From Dorea longicatena (GTDB taxonomy: Bacteria > Bacillota > Clostridia > Lachnospirales > Lachnospiraceae), in the NCBI RefSeq assembly GCF_024168045.1, contig NZ_CP100126.1:2823001-2887000 (forward strand): 64,000 bases of DNA, in the 5' to 3' direction. The notes below the pieces were generated by a model that was not told the origin of the DNA, did no database searches, and worked only from the letters and a program-made list of their open reading frames with translations. Each line of letters begins with the position of its first letter. The first letter of the stretch is position 1. Below are positions 53,162 through 62,119 of the stretch, one piece after another. Position numbers and translations under genes: made by a program.

Positions 53162-54214
53162 CTATACCAATTTTTCTATATGATGTCCTGCAGCTTTCAG
53201 AAGACGGTTCATAATTGCACTTCCGATTCCTGCAGTATCAAACGACTCACTGTAGATATAATCTACCTGATCGTCATCAAACTCTCTTAAGATCCCGAAC
53301 AGATTTGCGGCGATGGTTGATTCATCCGCTCTGGTTCCGATGCATTTTACGTCACCGGCCTTATATTCTGCCACAGTCTCTTCCGTTCCGATAATGCCGA
53401 CTTTATATCCTGCACAGGACTTTTCTTTTGCACGCTTATTGATCTCTGCCGTCACCTTCTCCAGTGGACCTTCTATAATGGTCAGATCCGCTTTCGGTGC
53501 ATAATGACGATACTTCATTCCCGGTGCTTTCGGAACCTGCTTGCTGTCCGGTCTGATCAGCGTCCTGTCGATCGTGACTTCTCCGATCACTTCCTCGAAC
53601 ATCTCTTTTGTAATGGCTCCCGGTCTTAAGATCATCGGTGGTTCTACCGTCATATCCAGTATTGTAGATTCTACCCCGATCTCTACTGCCCCGCCGTCTA
53701 CGATCATGTCTACCCTTCCGGTAAGATCCTCTGCTACATGCTGTGCGGTTGTCGGACTCGGCCGTCCGGAAGTATTCGCGCTCGGTGCCGCAATGTATCC
53801 GCCGCCCGCATCAATCACTTCTCTTGCGATCTCATCTACCGGCATCCGGACAGCTACCGTATCCAGCCCTCCGGTGGTTCCGTACGGCACAATATCACTT
53901 TTGTTAAATATCATTGTAAGCGGCCCCGGCCAGTATTTTTCAGCAACCTTTACAGCCTTTTCCGGGACTTCGGAAACAATTTTTTCCAGTGCTTTCATAT
54001 TCGTGATATGAATGATCAAAGGGTTGTCAGACGGTCTTCCTTTTGCGGCATATATCTTCTTGGCCGCATCTTCATTCAATGCATCTGCTCCCAGACCATA
54101 TACGGTCTCTGTGGGAAATGCAACCAGACCTCCTTCTTTTAAGATCCGTCCTGCTTCTCTTATAATATCTGTATTATTTTGATTTTTATCAATTTTTTCT
54201 AATATTGTTTTCAT
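53162..54214 (-). CDS. L-threonylcarbamoyladenylate synthase, Sua5 type
   Basis: 350 residues from ATG 54214; a TTG at 54250 with AAGGA upstream, overlapping the amidase stop, is the alternative. The YrdC domain has GGLVAFPTETVYGLGADAL near 27 and KGRPSDNPLIIHI near 55. The C-terminal Sua5 domain includes PGMKYRHYAPKADLTIIEG near 235. It makes threonylcarbamoyl-AMP from Thr, bicarbonate and ATP for the t6A37 tRNA modification. It is the long form, not the short TsaC. Confidence 0.93.
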   Translation of the reverse strand: MKTILEKIDKNQNNTDIIREAGRILKEGGLVAFPTETVYGLGADALNEDAAKKIYAAKGRPSDNPLIIHITNMKALEKIVSEVPEKAVKVAEKYWPGPLTMIFNKSDIVPYGTTGGLDTVAVRMPVDEIAREVIDAGGGYIAAPSANTSGRPSPTTAQHVAEDLTGRVDMIVDGGAVEIGVESTILDMTVEPPMILRPGAITKEMFEEVIGEVTIDRTLIRPDSKQVPKAPGMKYRHYAPKADLTIIEGPLEKVTAEINKRAKEKSCAGYKVGIIGTEETVAEYKAGDVKCIGTRADESTIAANLFGILREFDDDQVDYIYSESFDTAGIGSAIMNRLLKAAGHHIEKLV

Positions 54215-54234
54215 GATTGTTATTATACTACACT

Positions 54235-54939
54235 CTAGTTTTCCATACAAGCAAGGATTCCTTCTGCGATCGCTTCCGCAAGCTTCTCCTGATACTTTGG
54301 ACTGACCAGCTTTGCGGCTTCTTCCGGGTTACTTAAGAATCCGCACTCCACAATGATCGTCGGTACTTCCGTCCGTTTCAGAAGATAATAGGTATCATTC
54401 GCTTTTGCCTGTCTGGTATTCTCTTCATCTGCCTTCAGCAGTGCTTTCTGCATCACTTCGGCCATTCGCTTTCCCTCTTCCGAATGTGAATAATAGAAGA
54501 CCTGCGCCCCGTGGATCTGCGCATCCTGATAGCTGTTCTGATGGATACTGACCGCAGCCTGCGGCATCGTCTTATTGATCCGTTCCACTCTCGCTTTCAT
54601 ATCATGGATTTTTTTATTTCCTGCAGCCGGATCTCCAAGCATTACATCCTTTTCTCTTGTCATGACGACCTTCCATCCCTTTTTCTCCAGTCTCTCTTTT
54701 GTCTTTTTTGCAATTTTCAGATTTACATCCTTTTCTTTTGCCTGATTCACACCAATCTTTCCTGGATCCTCTCCGCCGTGTCCGCTGTCCAGGACAATAC
54801 ATGGATTCCTTCCTGTAACCCTTCCGCTTGATACCATTTCCTCCAGATGATTACTCATCATGATAAGTACCGCCAGCAGCAGCAATACTATTGCAAATTC
54901 TATTTTTTTCCACAAATAAAAATACCTCCTGCAATTCAT
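54235..54939 (-). CDS. N-acetylmuramoyl-L-alanine amidase, CwlD-like
   Basis: 234 residues. An N-terminal membrane anchor (near 10-28) is followed by an amidase_3 domain with zinc ligands in VLDSGHGGEDPGK near 48, AVSIHQNSYQDA near 130 and the catalytic Glu in IIVECGFLSNPEEA near 196. It cleaves the stem peptide from MurNAc; CwlD itself acts in spore cortex maturation. Position next to the Sua5 gene and size fit CwlD, but vegetative amidases look similar. Confidence 0.9.
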   Translation of the reverse strand: MNCRRYFYLWKKIEFAIVLLLLAVLIMMSNHLEEMVSSGRVTGRNPCIVLDSGHGGEDPGKIGVNQAKEKDVNLKIAKKTKERLEKKGWKVVMTREKDVMLGDPAAGNKKIHDMKARVERINKTMPQAAVSIHQNSYQDAQIHGAQVFYYSHSEEGKRMAEVMQKALLKADEENTRQAKANDTYYLLKRTEVPTIIVECGFLSNPEEAAKLVSPKYQEKLAEAIAEGILACMEN

Positions 54940-54989
54940 ATATTCTACTATATGACTGCAAGAGATATTTTATCTGTTATTCTGTTTGA

Positions 54990-56870
54990 TTAATTGACAT
55001 ATTTCTGGATCAGATTCCAGATATCCGAACTCTCCTGTCCAAGAGACCACTCAGCTGTACCTGCAAGCTTATATTTCTTCATGAGTTTGAGCTTTGCTTC
55101 GATTGATTTGCTGTCTTCCAGCCAGATCTCATATTTGGATCCGTCTGCTTCCCATGTGGCATAGTTCTGTCCGGCCTTCTTATCCCAGGTCGTATCGACT
55201 CCGGCCTGTTTGACGACGGCCTGTGCATTATCCATACCATATGCATCACTCTCTACGGTTGCAGAATACTGTTCCGCATCCGTTCCTTTATCACTCTTCA
55301 GTTCTTCTTCCGTCTTCGGAGTCTCTTTCCACAGACGTGTAAAGAACGGAATACCGCTGATAACCTTCTCCGCCGGAACCTCTTTTAACGTCTCTGTGAT
55401 TCCTTCTTTTACATAATTGTAAGAAGATACCGGCCCTGCTTCAGGCGAACCTGCATAATACTCATCATATCCCATGATCACTACATAATCTGCTACAATT
55501 CCCTGCTCTTTACGGTCATACTGTGTGTTAAAGCTCTTTGGAACATAGTTGTCCACCGACAACACCAGTCCGTTCTGTCTGCATTTTACCGATAATTCAC
55601 GGATAAATTCAATATAATGTTCTCCGCACTTATCGGAAATCTTTTCGAAGTCTACATTGATACCATCAACGCCGACACGGAGTGCCTCTGCGATCAGCTG
55701 CGTGATCAATGTCTCACGTCTGGATGTATAGCTGAGCAGTTCGTAAGATTCCTTCTCCGAACTGATGCCTCCGTCAAAATCCCTGACGGTCATCCACACT
55801 TCCACATTCTGCTTATGTGCGTAACTCACATAATCTGCCGATGCGATAGAGCTGATGTTACCGTTAGTATCTGCCACATGGATCCATGTCGGAGCCAGTG
55901 TCGTAAGCCCTTTCGTCTGGGCGATCCTCTGCGCCACCGCATTGTTCGCATCCTGGTTCGTCACATTATGCCATGTCATATTGATCGTGTAATCTTTGCT
56001 GATATTAGAATAATCCTGCTCTTCAAACTTTCTGGTAATATTCTTCTTTTCTTCGTTCTTCAGAGCCTTGTTCTTTACATATCCGATCACACCATCTGCT
56101 GTGCGTACTTTTTTCCAGTTCTGTTCACTCTCAACAACTGTTACTTCATCTTTTTTCTTAAGTTCTGCCAGCACAGGACTCTTTACTCCGCCCTGATAAC
56201 GCACCTGTGTATTCTTTTTCACAGTTGCAACATCCGTTTTTCCCCATTTTGTCCTGATCATAACATGATCCGGATTATTTGACACTTCATAATCAATATT
56301 CGTGTACTGCTGGACAAAATCCAATGCAATATATGCTGTGTTTCCTTCTGTTTTTAAAATAACGTAATCTTCGCTTTTCTTTTTTTTGGATATAGAGTAA
56401 TCCTTACTGCCGACATCTACCGATATCATATCTTCCGGGAGCATATACAACAGAACATTTTCATTCGGATCCCAGTAGAACCGGCTGTTGATATAATCTC
56501 TTACAATATTATATGCAACATATACTTTTCCACCTGCCAGTTTTCCTTCTGCCTCCACGACTTTATTATCCACCGTGATACCAACCTGTCCATCCTTTTC
56601 TATCCCATAATATTTCTTCATATCATATTGTTCTTTTGATGGGCTGTAACGTTTCCACAAAATGATTCCTGCAATTGCTGCAATGATTAATATGATCAAC
56701 AGGACAAATCGTATCATGCGTTGTCTTTTTCTTCTCCGCCGCATACGCGCACGCTCCGCCGGAGTTCTCTGTCTTCCTGGCGGATGATTATCTGACGGTC
56801 TTCTTCCCTGTGATTTTCCATATGTTCTTCGGTTTTCATATGTGCGGCTACTTCTTCCTCTGTCTTCCAT
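54990..56870 (-). CDS. Membrane-anchored GH18 glycosidase with SH3 domain
   Basis: About 626 residues from ATG 56870, chosen for AGGAGG at 8 bases (the frame is open to 56933). A basic, Arg-rich N-terminus leads into a membrane helix near 50-72 (FVLLIILIIAAIAGIIL). An extracytoplasmic part resembles a copper amine oxidase N-terminal-like repeat (VDNKVVEAEGKLAGGKVYVAYN), then an SH3 domain near 225-275, then a GH18 barrel (residues 295-626) with the catalytic DGINVDFEKI. The architecture resembles YaaH/SleL-like N-acetylglucosaminidases acting on peptidoglycan; the substrate is inferred. Confidence 0.9.
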   Translation of the reverse strand: MEDRGRSSRTYENRRTYGKSQGRRPSDNHPPGRQRTPAERARMRRRRKRQRMIRFVLLIILIIAAIAGIILWKRYSPSKEQYDMKKYYGIEKDGQVGITVDNKVVEAEGKLAGGKVYVAYNIVRDYINSRFYWDPNENVLLYMLPEDMISVDVGSKDYSISKKKKSEDYVILKTEGNTAYIALDFVQQYTNIDYEVSNNPDHVMIRTKWGKTDVATVKKNTQVRYQGGVKSPVLAELKKKDEVTVVESEQNWKKVRTADGVIGYVKNKALKNEEKKNITRKFEEQDYSNISKDYTINMTWHNVTNQDANNAVAQRIAQTKGLTTLAPTWIHVADTNGNISSIASADYVSYAHKQNVEVWMTVRDFDGGISSEKESYELLSYTSRRETLITQLIAEALRVGVDGINVDFEKISDKCGEHYIEFIRELSVKCRQNGLVLSVDNYVPKSFNTQYDRKEQGIVADYVVIMGYDEYYAGSPEAGPVSSYNYVKEGITETLKEVPAEKVISGIPFFTRLWKETPKTEEELKSDKGTDAEQYSATVESDAYGMDNAQAVVKQAGVDTTWDKKAGQNYATWEADGSKYEIWLEDSKSIEAKLKLMKKYKLAGTAEWSLGQESSDIWNLIQKYVN

Positions 56871-56985
56871 GCTGCACCTCCTACAGGTCACATTATAACA
56901 AAACGTAAGATACACGTCATTATATTTCGACATTTTCCTTAAAACTTTCGTCTTAATCTGCGGGGTATTTACATATTTTTCCTGA

Positions 56986-57198
56986 TTAAATTGCTATATT
57001 CTGAAACCACAACTCTTTTACATCACCTTTGTCATTGAGCACATAATCTCTCATATATGCCTGATTTTCACACATCGTATGTGCCTGTACAATCTGCATG
57101 GGGCTGGCTGGTATTCCATTGATCCTGAGACTTATATTTTTCTTTTCATAGCCTGTCAGTTCCTGGAACATATTCTTCCATTCGTCATTGTCCCCCAT
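56986..57198 (-). CDS. Small conserved-looking protein, unknown
   Basis: 70 residues. AAAGGAGG stands 7 bases before the ATG, so it is a credible gene. The sequence (MFQELTGYEKKNISLRINGI then PASPMQIVQAHTMCENQAYM) has one cysteine and no membrane segment. I do not recognise it, though the type of small protein is common in Lachnospiraceae. Confidence 0.65.
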   Translation of the reverse strand: MGDNDEWKNMFQELTGYEKKNISLRINGIPASPMQIVQAHTMCENQAYMRDYVLNDKGDVKELWFQNIAI

Positions 57199-57628
57199 GT
57201 TCTTTCCTCCTTTTTACCGGATGATAACTATGGATGTTGCGCATATCTGCAGCGAAGGAGATGCCCGTGATACAATGCTGTTTTTATGCAGCAACAAATT
57301 ATGTTTCAACTGGAAATAGTCCCCGGCAATTAAATATTTTTCATATTATGTCAAAATTATACTGTGAAATATCTGCCTGAAACGGCTGTGTAATCTGATT
57401 TGCTTTTGATAGATCCATCCCACCCGGAACGTGGAATTGAAATATAAATGCGCGGTACGGCGTTCTGTTCCGTCCCCAAAATTAAAATTCAAGAAATTCT
57501 CCCTTATTGGTTCTAACAACATAGTTATCAGGGAAAACTATCTTCCAGTAGCGTCATTATATCTGATAAAATTTGAAGAATCAAGTCTTTTTTTATTTTA
57601 TTATTCCGTTTTGTTTATACTAAATTTA
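57199..57628. other. Gene-free stretch upstream of mecA
   Basis: AT-rich, with no ORF bearing a start signal on either strand. I see no repeat or RNA pattern. It separates the divergent small gene and mecA. Confidence 0.4.
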
Positions 57629-57658
57629 TTGAACATCAAACATTTTTTATGATATACT
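57629..57658 (+). promoter_or_regulatory. mecA promoter
   Basis: TTGAAC (57629-57634) and TATACT (57653-57658) with an 18-base spacer lie immediately upstream of the mecA ribosome binding site. Confidence 0.65.
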
Positions 57659-57680
57659 ATTTTAGAAGGAAGTGATGATT

Positions 57681-58427
57681 ATGAAGATTGAAAAAATCAG
57701 TGACAACCAGATCCGTTGTACTTTGACACGCGCCGATCTGGCTGACCGTCAGTTACAGCTCAGTGAACTGGCATACGGAACCGAAAAAGCAAAATCACTT
57801 TTCCGCGATATGATGCAACAGGCAGCCTTCGAATTCGGATTCGAAGCAGAAGACATTCCTCTCATGATAGAGGCAATCCCTTCCGCCGATTCGATCGTGC
57901 TGATAATTACAAAAGTCGAGGATCCTGAGGAACTCGATACCAGATTTTCAAAATTTGCACCTTCTTCCATTGCTGATGCCAGGAAAAAGAATACTCCGGG
58001 CAAGCTGGAAGGAGCAGAAGGTTTACTCGATCTGCTCGGAAAGGTTCAGGAATCATTTGAAGCACAGGCAGCGAAGTCTGCCCCGGATACCACATCCGCT
58101 TCCGGTGATGATACAGAAAAAAAGGATTCCGGTAACAATATCCGGCTCTTTTCTTTCCCTGTGATGGAGAATGTACTGAAAGCCGCCAGGCTTCTGGCTC
58201 CGATGTACCACGGTTCCAATACTTTATACAAGGACGAACAGGAGGAGATGTATCTGCTGGCACTTGCCCGGTCCGATCACTCCGCCGCAGATTTCAATCG
58301 GATCTGCAATATGTTGTCTGAATACGGCGCTTTAGAAAGAGCGTCCGGCGCAACTTTCGCGTTCCTGGAAGAACACTGCAAGACATTTCTTTCCGGAGAT
58401 GCGGTTCAGCAGCTCGCCAATATTTAG
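57681..58427 (+). CDS. mecA: Adaptor protein MecA
   Basis: 248 residues from ATG 57681, at the best distance from AGAAGGA; ATG 57675 and GTG 57672 are alternatives. The N-terminal domain (MKIEKISDNQIRCTLTRADLADR, FEFGFEAEDIPLMIEAIP) binds substrates and the C-terminal domain (FPVMENVLKAARLLAP, NTLYKDEQEEMYLLAL) engages ClpC. A Ser/Asp-rich linker lies near 130-155. It delivers proteins to ClpCP for degradation. The gene has its own promoter and terminator. Confidence 0.92.
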   Translation: MKIEKISDNQIRCTLTRADLADRQLQLSELAYGTEKAKSLFRDMMQQAAFEFGFEAEDIPLMIEAIPSADSIVLIITKVEDPEELDTRFSKFAPSSIADARKKNTPGKLEGAEGLLDLLGKVQESFEAQAAKSAPDTTSASGDDTEKKDSGNNIRLFSFPVMENVLKAARLLAPMYHGSNTLYKDEQEEMYLLALARSDHSAADFNRICNMLSEYGALERASGATFAFLEEHCKTFLSGDAVQQLANI

Positions 58428-58490
58428 CCGGAATTATGATCCGGAATTGTCATAAAGATCTGCTATCGGCAGTTCTTTACAAATAACTGC

Positions 58491-58525
58491 AAAAAAACTC
58501 TACAGGAATCCTGTAGAGTTTTTTT
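58491..58525. terminator. Bidirectional terminator between mecA and the DUF1858 gene
   Basis: AAAAAAACTCTACAGGA (58491-58507) is followed by its exact complement TCCTGTAGAGTTTTTTT (58509-58525). It serves both converging genes. Confidence 0.9.
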
Positions 58526-58540
58526 ATAGTTATTTTTATA

Positions 58541-58762
58541 TTATGCCTGGCTTGCTTCCAGTGTTGCATTCAGTTTTGCAACTAAGAGGTCTGGATCAAT
58601 TCCGTGTCCCATAGCGCCTTCTTCGATAGATTCCATCTGAGAATGTGGGCATCCGATGCATCCCATTCCTGCTTCCATCAGATCGTCAACAAGCTTTGGA
58701 CATGTAGAATAATATTTGGAAAGCAGTTCACCAAATGTCATGTCTTTTGTAATCTGTGCCAT
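58541..58762 (-). CDS. DUF1858 domain protein (hybrid-cluster-associated type)
   Basis: 73 residues. TKDMTFGELLSKYYSTCPKLVDDLM near 5 and GMGCIGCPHSQMESIEEGAMGHG near 32 give the CxxC redox-type motif of the family, which is often fused or linked to hybrid cluster proteins and other redox enzymes. A thiol redox or metal-site role is inferred. AGGAGGC precedes the ATG. Confidence 0.9.
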   Translation of the reverse strand: MAQITKDMTFGELLSKYYSTCPKLVDDLMEAGMGCIGCPHSQMESIEEGAMGHGIDPDLLVAKLNATLEASQA

Positions 58763-58868
58763 CTTATCGCCTCCTTTTTATTTCAGTGTTTCCATTATAG
58801 TAGCTTTTTACCATTGTGTAAACATTTTCCGCAAATTTATTCTTAATATTTGACTACTCAAATGTCAA

Positions 58869-59152
58869 TATGGATAACTCTTTTTTTCGACATTTCTTCA
58901 TTTTTATAACAACTCTACAAAACGTGCGTTCTTTTTCTATCCCGAATAATCCCCCGTTTTTCCCGATTTGGGTGTGGATAACGTGGATAACTTTGTGAAA
59001 ATCCCCATTTTTCTACATTTTTTGCATTTTTTGATGTGGATAACTTTTTTCATGAATTTTTTTGCATTTTTTATTTTTTGCAGAAATATATCGATTTTTG
59101 TGGATTTTGTATATTGTGGATAACTTTCAATTCATGTGGATAGTGTGGATAA
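58869..59152 (+). promoter_or_regulatory. Cluster of DnaA-box-like sites in an AT-rich region
   Basis: TGTGGATAA, the complement of the consensus DnaA box TTATCCACA, occurs exactly at 58973-58981, 59035-59043, 59115-59123 and 59144-59152. One-mismatch copies are at 58869-58877, 58982-58990 and 59135-59143. All have the same orientation, in about 280 bases of AT-rich, gene-free DNA with long T runs. dnaA and dnaN are not adjacent, so a titration or regulatory cluster is more likely than oriC, but origin function cannot be excluded. Confidence 0.75.
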
Positions 59153-59192
59153 AAAAAGAACCGGGGAATTTTTCAGAATTCCTCCGGTCTCT
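59152..59192 (-). terminator. Terminator after the NlpC/P60 gene
   Basis: On the minus strand AGACCGGAGGAATT pairs with AATTCCCCGGTT (59190-59159), followed by TTTTTTT. It abuts the last DnaA-box-like site. Confidence 0.8.
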
Positions 59193-59208
59193 TTTCTTAT
59201 ATCAGCTC

Positions 59209-60090
59209 TTATATCAGTCGTCTTACGGTCACAATATTCGTATAGGTTGCCGGCAGGATCCCGATTCCTTTTGCACTGTTAATCGCATTTACGATCTGCC
59301 CATTTCCCATATAGATTCCTACATGGCCATTATATAAGATAATGTCTCCCGCAACTGCCTGATCGTAACTTACCGCCGTTCCCGCATTCTCCATATCCCA
59401 TGTCGTACGCGGAAGTGCGATTCCAAAATGTGCAAATACTGACTGTACGAATCCGGAACAATCCGCTCCGTTTGTGAGGCTCGTACCTCCCCATACATAC
59501 GGATTTCCGATAAACTGACACGCATAATCTACAATTGCCTGCCCGTTTCCCGCAGCCTGCGCCTTCTGCTCCTCCTGCTCCTTTTGAAGTCTTGCCGCCT
59601 CTTCTTCTCTCGATTCGGCATACGTAAATGCATCTTCTGCATTTCCCGTGTCATTGTTCTGCACTAACTCTTCTGCCTTCTTCTGTGCCTCATTTCCTAC
59701 CGTTATATATCTGGAATACACATACCCGGTCACATTTCCCGACTCAACCTTCGTCCATTCTCCCACAGGACCGGTGATCTTTGCCGCATAATCCGGATAT
59801 AGTTTTCCAACCCATTCGCTGTCTGTTGTTGGTTCACTTCTTATATAAAGAAACGATTGTACATTTGCGAATGCCATATCTGAATACTCACCCTTTTGTT
59901 CCGGTACAAGATGATCTTTTACCGATATTGTCTTATCTGATGTGTAACAATCTTCCAGTATCTGTGTGCTTCCCGCCGCCGTTATATTCTGCATATCATC
60001 TATGTCTGCAGCATGCACCACCATTGGAAATGCTGTCATGATCCCGGTCATACTAACCAGGAGCACTCCTTTTTTAAGAATCGAATCCAT
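59209..60090 (-). CDS. Secreted NlpC/P60 (C40) cell wall hydrolase with SH3 domain
   Basis: 293 residues. Signal peptide (KKGVLLVSMTGIMTAFPMVVHA near 6-28), an SH3 domain near 72-130 (SFLYIRSEPTTDSEWVGKLY, GYVYSRYITV), a charged coiled linker near 150-180, then the NlpC/P60 domain with the nucleophile Cys in GADCSGFVQSVFAHFG near 208 and His in GHVGIYMGNGQIVNA near 256. It cleaves the stem peptide of peptidoglycan, probably during growth or separation. Several TGTTACA repeats lie upstream. Confidence 0.94.
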   Translation of the reverse strand: MDSILKKGVLLVSMTGIMTAFPMVVHAADIDDMQNITAAGSTQILEDCYTSDKTISVKDHLVPEQKGEYSDMAFANVQSFLYIRSEPTTDSEWVGKLYPDYAAKITGPVGEWTKVESGNVTGYVYSRYITVGNEAQKKAEELVQNNDTGNAEDAFTYAESREEEAARLQKEQEEQKAQAAGNGQAIVDYACQFIGNPYVWGGTSLTNGADCSGFVQSVFAHFGIALPRTTWDMENAGTAVSYDQAVAGDIILYNGHVGIYMGNGQIVNAINSAKGIGILPATYTNIVTVRRLI

Positions 60091-60120
60091 AAACTCCCTC
60101 CTTTATGTTTTCTCGTCTTT

Positions 60121-60275
60121 TGTAATTGTTACAGAATTGTTACATATGTTACGTTTGTTATTATATCATCCACATACGCTTTGTCAAGTATTTCTTTTAT
60201 TTTCAAGCATATCATATGTCCCCCCCTGTTTCCCATTCGTCTTTTTCTTTTATTTTGTTACATTTTGTTACATTT
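60121..60275. repeat. Dispersed TTGTTACA repeats between the NlpC/P60 and perR genes
   Basis: TTGTTACA-type octamers recur near 60127, 60137, 60255 and 60265, with related ATGTTACG nearby. They lie in the divergent promoter region and could be regulator binding sites for the hydrolase gene. No known regulator is assigned. Confidence 0.4.
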
Positions 60276-60286
60276 ATTTATCCTTA

Positions 60287-60341
60287 TTGACAAATGATAT
60301 CAACGACACTATACTAAAGATATCAATTATAGTAATTATTA
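60287..60341 (+). promoter_or_regulatory. perR promoter with PerR-box-like operator
   Basis: TTGACA (60287-60292) and TATACT (60310-60315) are spaced by 17 bases. TTATAGTAATTATTA at 60327-60341 matches the PerR box TTATAATNATTATAA at 12 of 14 fixed positions and sits near the start of transcription, as expected for autorepression. Confidence 0.7.
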
Positions 60342-60363
60342 TCGTTATCGAAAGGAGGATGTT

Positions 60364-60771
60364 ATGGCTGCTTTAAAATACAGTAAACAGCGAGCCTCTA
60401 TCAAAGAGTATTTATTACACACAACCGCACATCCTACGGCTGATACCGTATATCTTCATATAAAAGAAGAATTTCCGAATATCAGCCTCGGAACCGTCTA
60501 CCGCAACCTGAATCTGCTTGCCGACATCGGTGAAGCACTCCGGATTCCGACACCTGCCGGTGGCGATCGTTTTGATGGGCGCTGCGAACCTCATTACCAT
60601 GTAGTATGCACGAATTGCGGAAAAGTATTCGATCTGGAAATGGATGATTCTTATATTCAAAAGATCAACGAAGATGCTAACGCATGTTTTGATGGAATCA
60701 TCGAATCTCACACTACACTTTTCCATGGTCTTTGTGCCGAATGCATAAACAAAAAAAACGAGAATAAATAA
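60364..60771 (+). CDS. Fur-family regulator, PerR type
   Basis: 135 residues. The winged helix covers the first 80 residues (HPTADTVYLHIKEEFPNISLGTVYRNLNLLADIG). Structural zinc pairs are CTNCG near 92 and CAEC near 127, and the metal-sensing HYHVVC lies near 80-90. AAAGGAGG precedes the ATG. The neighbouring reverse rubrerythrin gene and a PerR-like box in its own promoter make it a peroxide-responsive repressor rather than an iron-responsive Fur (inference). Confidence 0.88.
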   Translation: MAALKYSKQRASIKEYLLHTTAHPTADTVYLHIKEEFPNISLGTVYRNLNLLADIGEALRIPTPAGGDRFDGRCEPHYHVVCTNCGKVFDLEMDDSYIQKINEDANACFDGIIESHTTLFHGLCAECINKKNENK

Positions 60772-60791
60772 TAAAATTCATCAAAAACTAA

Positions 60792-60848
60792 TTGACAAAA
60801 CAATGATATTGTGCTAAATTAATATCAGTAACAATTACTAATATTAAT
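60792..60848 (+). promoter_or_regulatory. Rubrerythrin promoter with a 31-bp palindromic operator
   Basis: TTGACA (60792-60797) and TAAATT (60815-60820) are 17 bases apart. ATTAATATCAGTAA (60818-60831) and TTACTAATATTAAT (60835-60848) are inverted arms (13 of 14) around CAA, overlapping the -10 edge and the start. Control by the adjacent PerR-type protein is likely, although the arms differ from the classic PerR box. Confidence 0.65.
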
Positions 60849-60892
60849 TTCAATAAATCAAAAAACATTTCAAAGAAAAGGAGAACAACATT

Positions 60893-61435
60893 ATGAAAAA
60901 ATTTGTATGTACAGTATGCGGATATGTTTACGAAGGAGAGGCTGCACCGGCTGAATGTCCAATCTGCCACGCACCGGCTGATAAGTTCAAAGAACAGACA
61001 GGTGAAAGAGAATGGGCTGCAGAGCATGTTGTAGGTGTTGCAAAAGGTGTCAGCGAAGATATCTTAGCTGATTTAAGAGCGAACTTCGAAGGAGAATGTT
61101 CAGAAGTTGGCATGTATCTTGCAATGGCAAGAGTTGCCCACAGAGAAGGTTATCCTGAAGTAGGATTATACTACGAAAAAGCTGCCTGGGAAGAAGCTGA
61201 GCACGCTGCTAAATTCGCAGAGCTTCTTGGCGAAGTTGTTACAGACAGCACAAAGAAGAACCTTGAGATGCGTGTAGATGCCGAGAACGGAGCTACAGCC
61301 GGTAAGTTCGATCTTGCAAAACGTGCAAAAGCTGCTGATCTGGATGCGATCCATGACACTGTTCATGAGATGGCTAAAGATGAGGCCCGTCACGGAAGAG
61401 CTTTCGAAGGACTTCTCAAGAGATATTTCGGATAA
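60893..61435 (+). CDS. Reverse rubrerythrin
   Basis: 180 residues with reversed domain order: an N-terminal rubredoxin-like iron site ([20 protein letters not shown] near 5-24), then a ferritin-like four-helix domain with diiron ligands in [20 protein letters not shown] near 65, [14 protein letters not shown] near 101 and [18 protein letters not shown] at the end. In Clostridia such proteins reduce peroxide and oxygen using NADH-linked electron donors and are PerR-controlled. AAAGGAG precedes the ATG. It has its own promoter, operator and terminator. Confidence 0.95.
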   Translation: MKKFVCTVCGYVYEGEAAPAECPICHAPADKFKEQTGEREWAAEHVVGVAKGVSEDILADLRANFEGECSEVGMYLAMARVAHREGYPEVGLYYEKAAWEEAEHAAKFAELLGEVVTDSTKKNLEMRVDAENGATAGKFDLAKRAKAADLDAIHDTVHEMAKDEARHGRAFEGLLKRYFG

Positions 61436-61460
61436 GAATAACGGATTCTGATATCAGAAG

Positions 61461-61500
61461 AAGAGCGGATACACCACTTAAGGAGTATCCGCTCTTTTTT
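61461..61500 (+). terminator. Terminator after reverse rubrerythrin
   Basis: AAGAGCGGATAC (61461-61472) pairs with GTATCCGCTCTT (61485-61496), followed by a T tract. Confidence 0.88.
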
Positions 61501-61531
61501 GTTCATTCATTATTTTTTCCACTATCCTGCT

Positions 61532-62119
61532 CTATGCCATGCGCACATAGATCTTTTTCACCGGCTGGTACAGAACCGCAATTGCGATCACCATAAAGAC
61601 TGCATTGATCACCGTAGCCGGAAGAGATGTAAATGCTCCCACCGCAGCCGCTGCGAATCCACTTCCCATGATCATCATAGATATGGTTCCCATAATAAAT
61701 TCCATGATTACGTTGATGCATCCGTAAACCACGGCACAGATCATCGCTGCTCCGTATTCTTTCTTTTTATCACCGGCTGTCTTTTTCTTCAGCATCACAA
61801 AGAGTGCTCCGACGATCAGACACTTCAGCGCCGTCTCAACAAACGTCTTTGGCGCATCCTGCATATATCCATTTAACATATCAAAGATGGTAAGTCCCAG
61901 CGTTCCGGATACGGCTCCTCTTTTTCCTCCCTGAAGTAACAATCCCATTACGACAAATATATGTCCGAAATGAAGAAATGGTGTTCCGACTGCTGCCGGA
62001 AGCGGAATCCTGAAAGACTGGATTCCAAGAAATGTAATTGCTGTAAAGAATGCCGTGATCACCAGATTCTTCACCTTATCATTATGAATGGTCTTTCCTG
62101 CTGCTGTATTTGTACTCAT
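61532..62119 (-). CDS. ECF transporter S component, unknown substrate
   Basis: 195 residues with about six hydrophobic helices. ITAFFTAITFLGIQSFRIPLP near 20, FLHFGHIFVVMGLLLQGGKRGAVSG near 48 and the closing ATVINAVFMVIAIAVLYQPVKK are typical of S components of the vitamin/cofactor ECF importers. It needs the shared EcfA/EcfA'/EcfT module, not encoded here. No riboswitch is recognisable upstream, so the substrate is left open. Confidence 0.85.
   Translation of the reverse strand: MSTNTAAGKTIHNDKVKNLVITAFFTAITFLGIQSFRIPLPAAVGTPFLHFGHIFVVMGLLLQGGKRGAVSGTLGLTIFDMLNGYMQDAPKTFVETALKCLIVGALFVMLKKKTAGDKKKEYGAAMICAVVYGCINVIMEFIMGTISMMIMGSGFAAAAVGAFTSLPATVINAVFMVIAIAVLYQPVKKIYVRMA

Noticed and set aside
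58869..59152. Chromosomal origin oriC
   Set aside because: dnaA, dnaN, recF and rpmH are not adjacent, and nearby genes are not origin-linked. I kept it only as a DnaA-box cluster.
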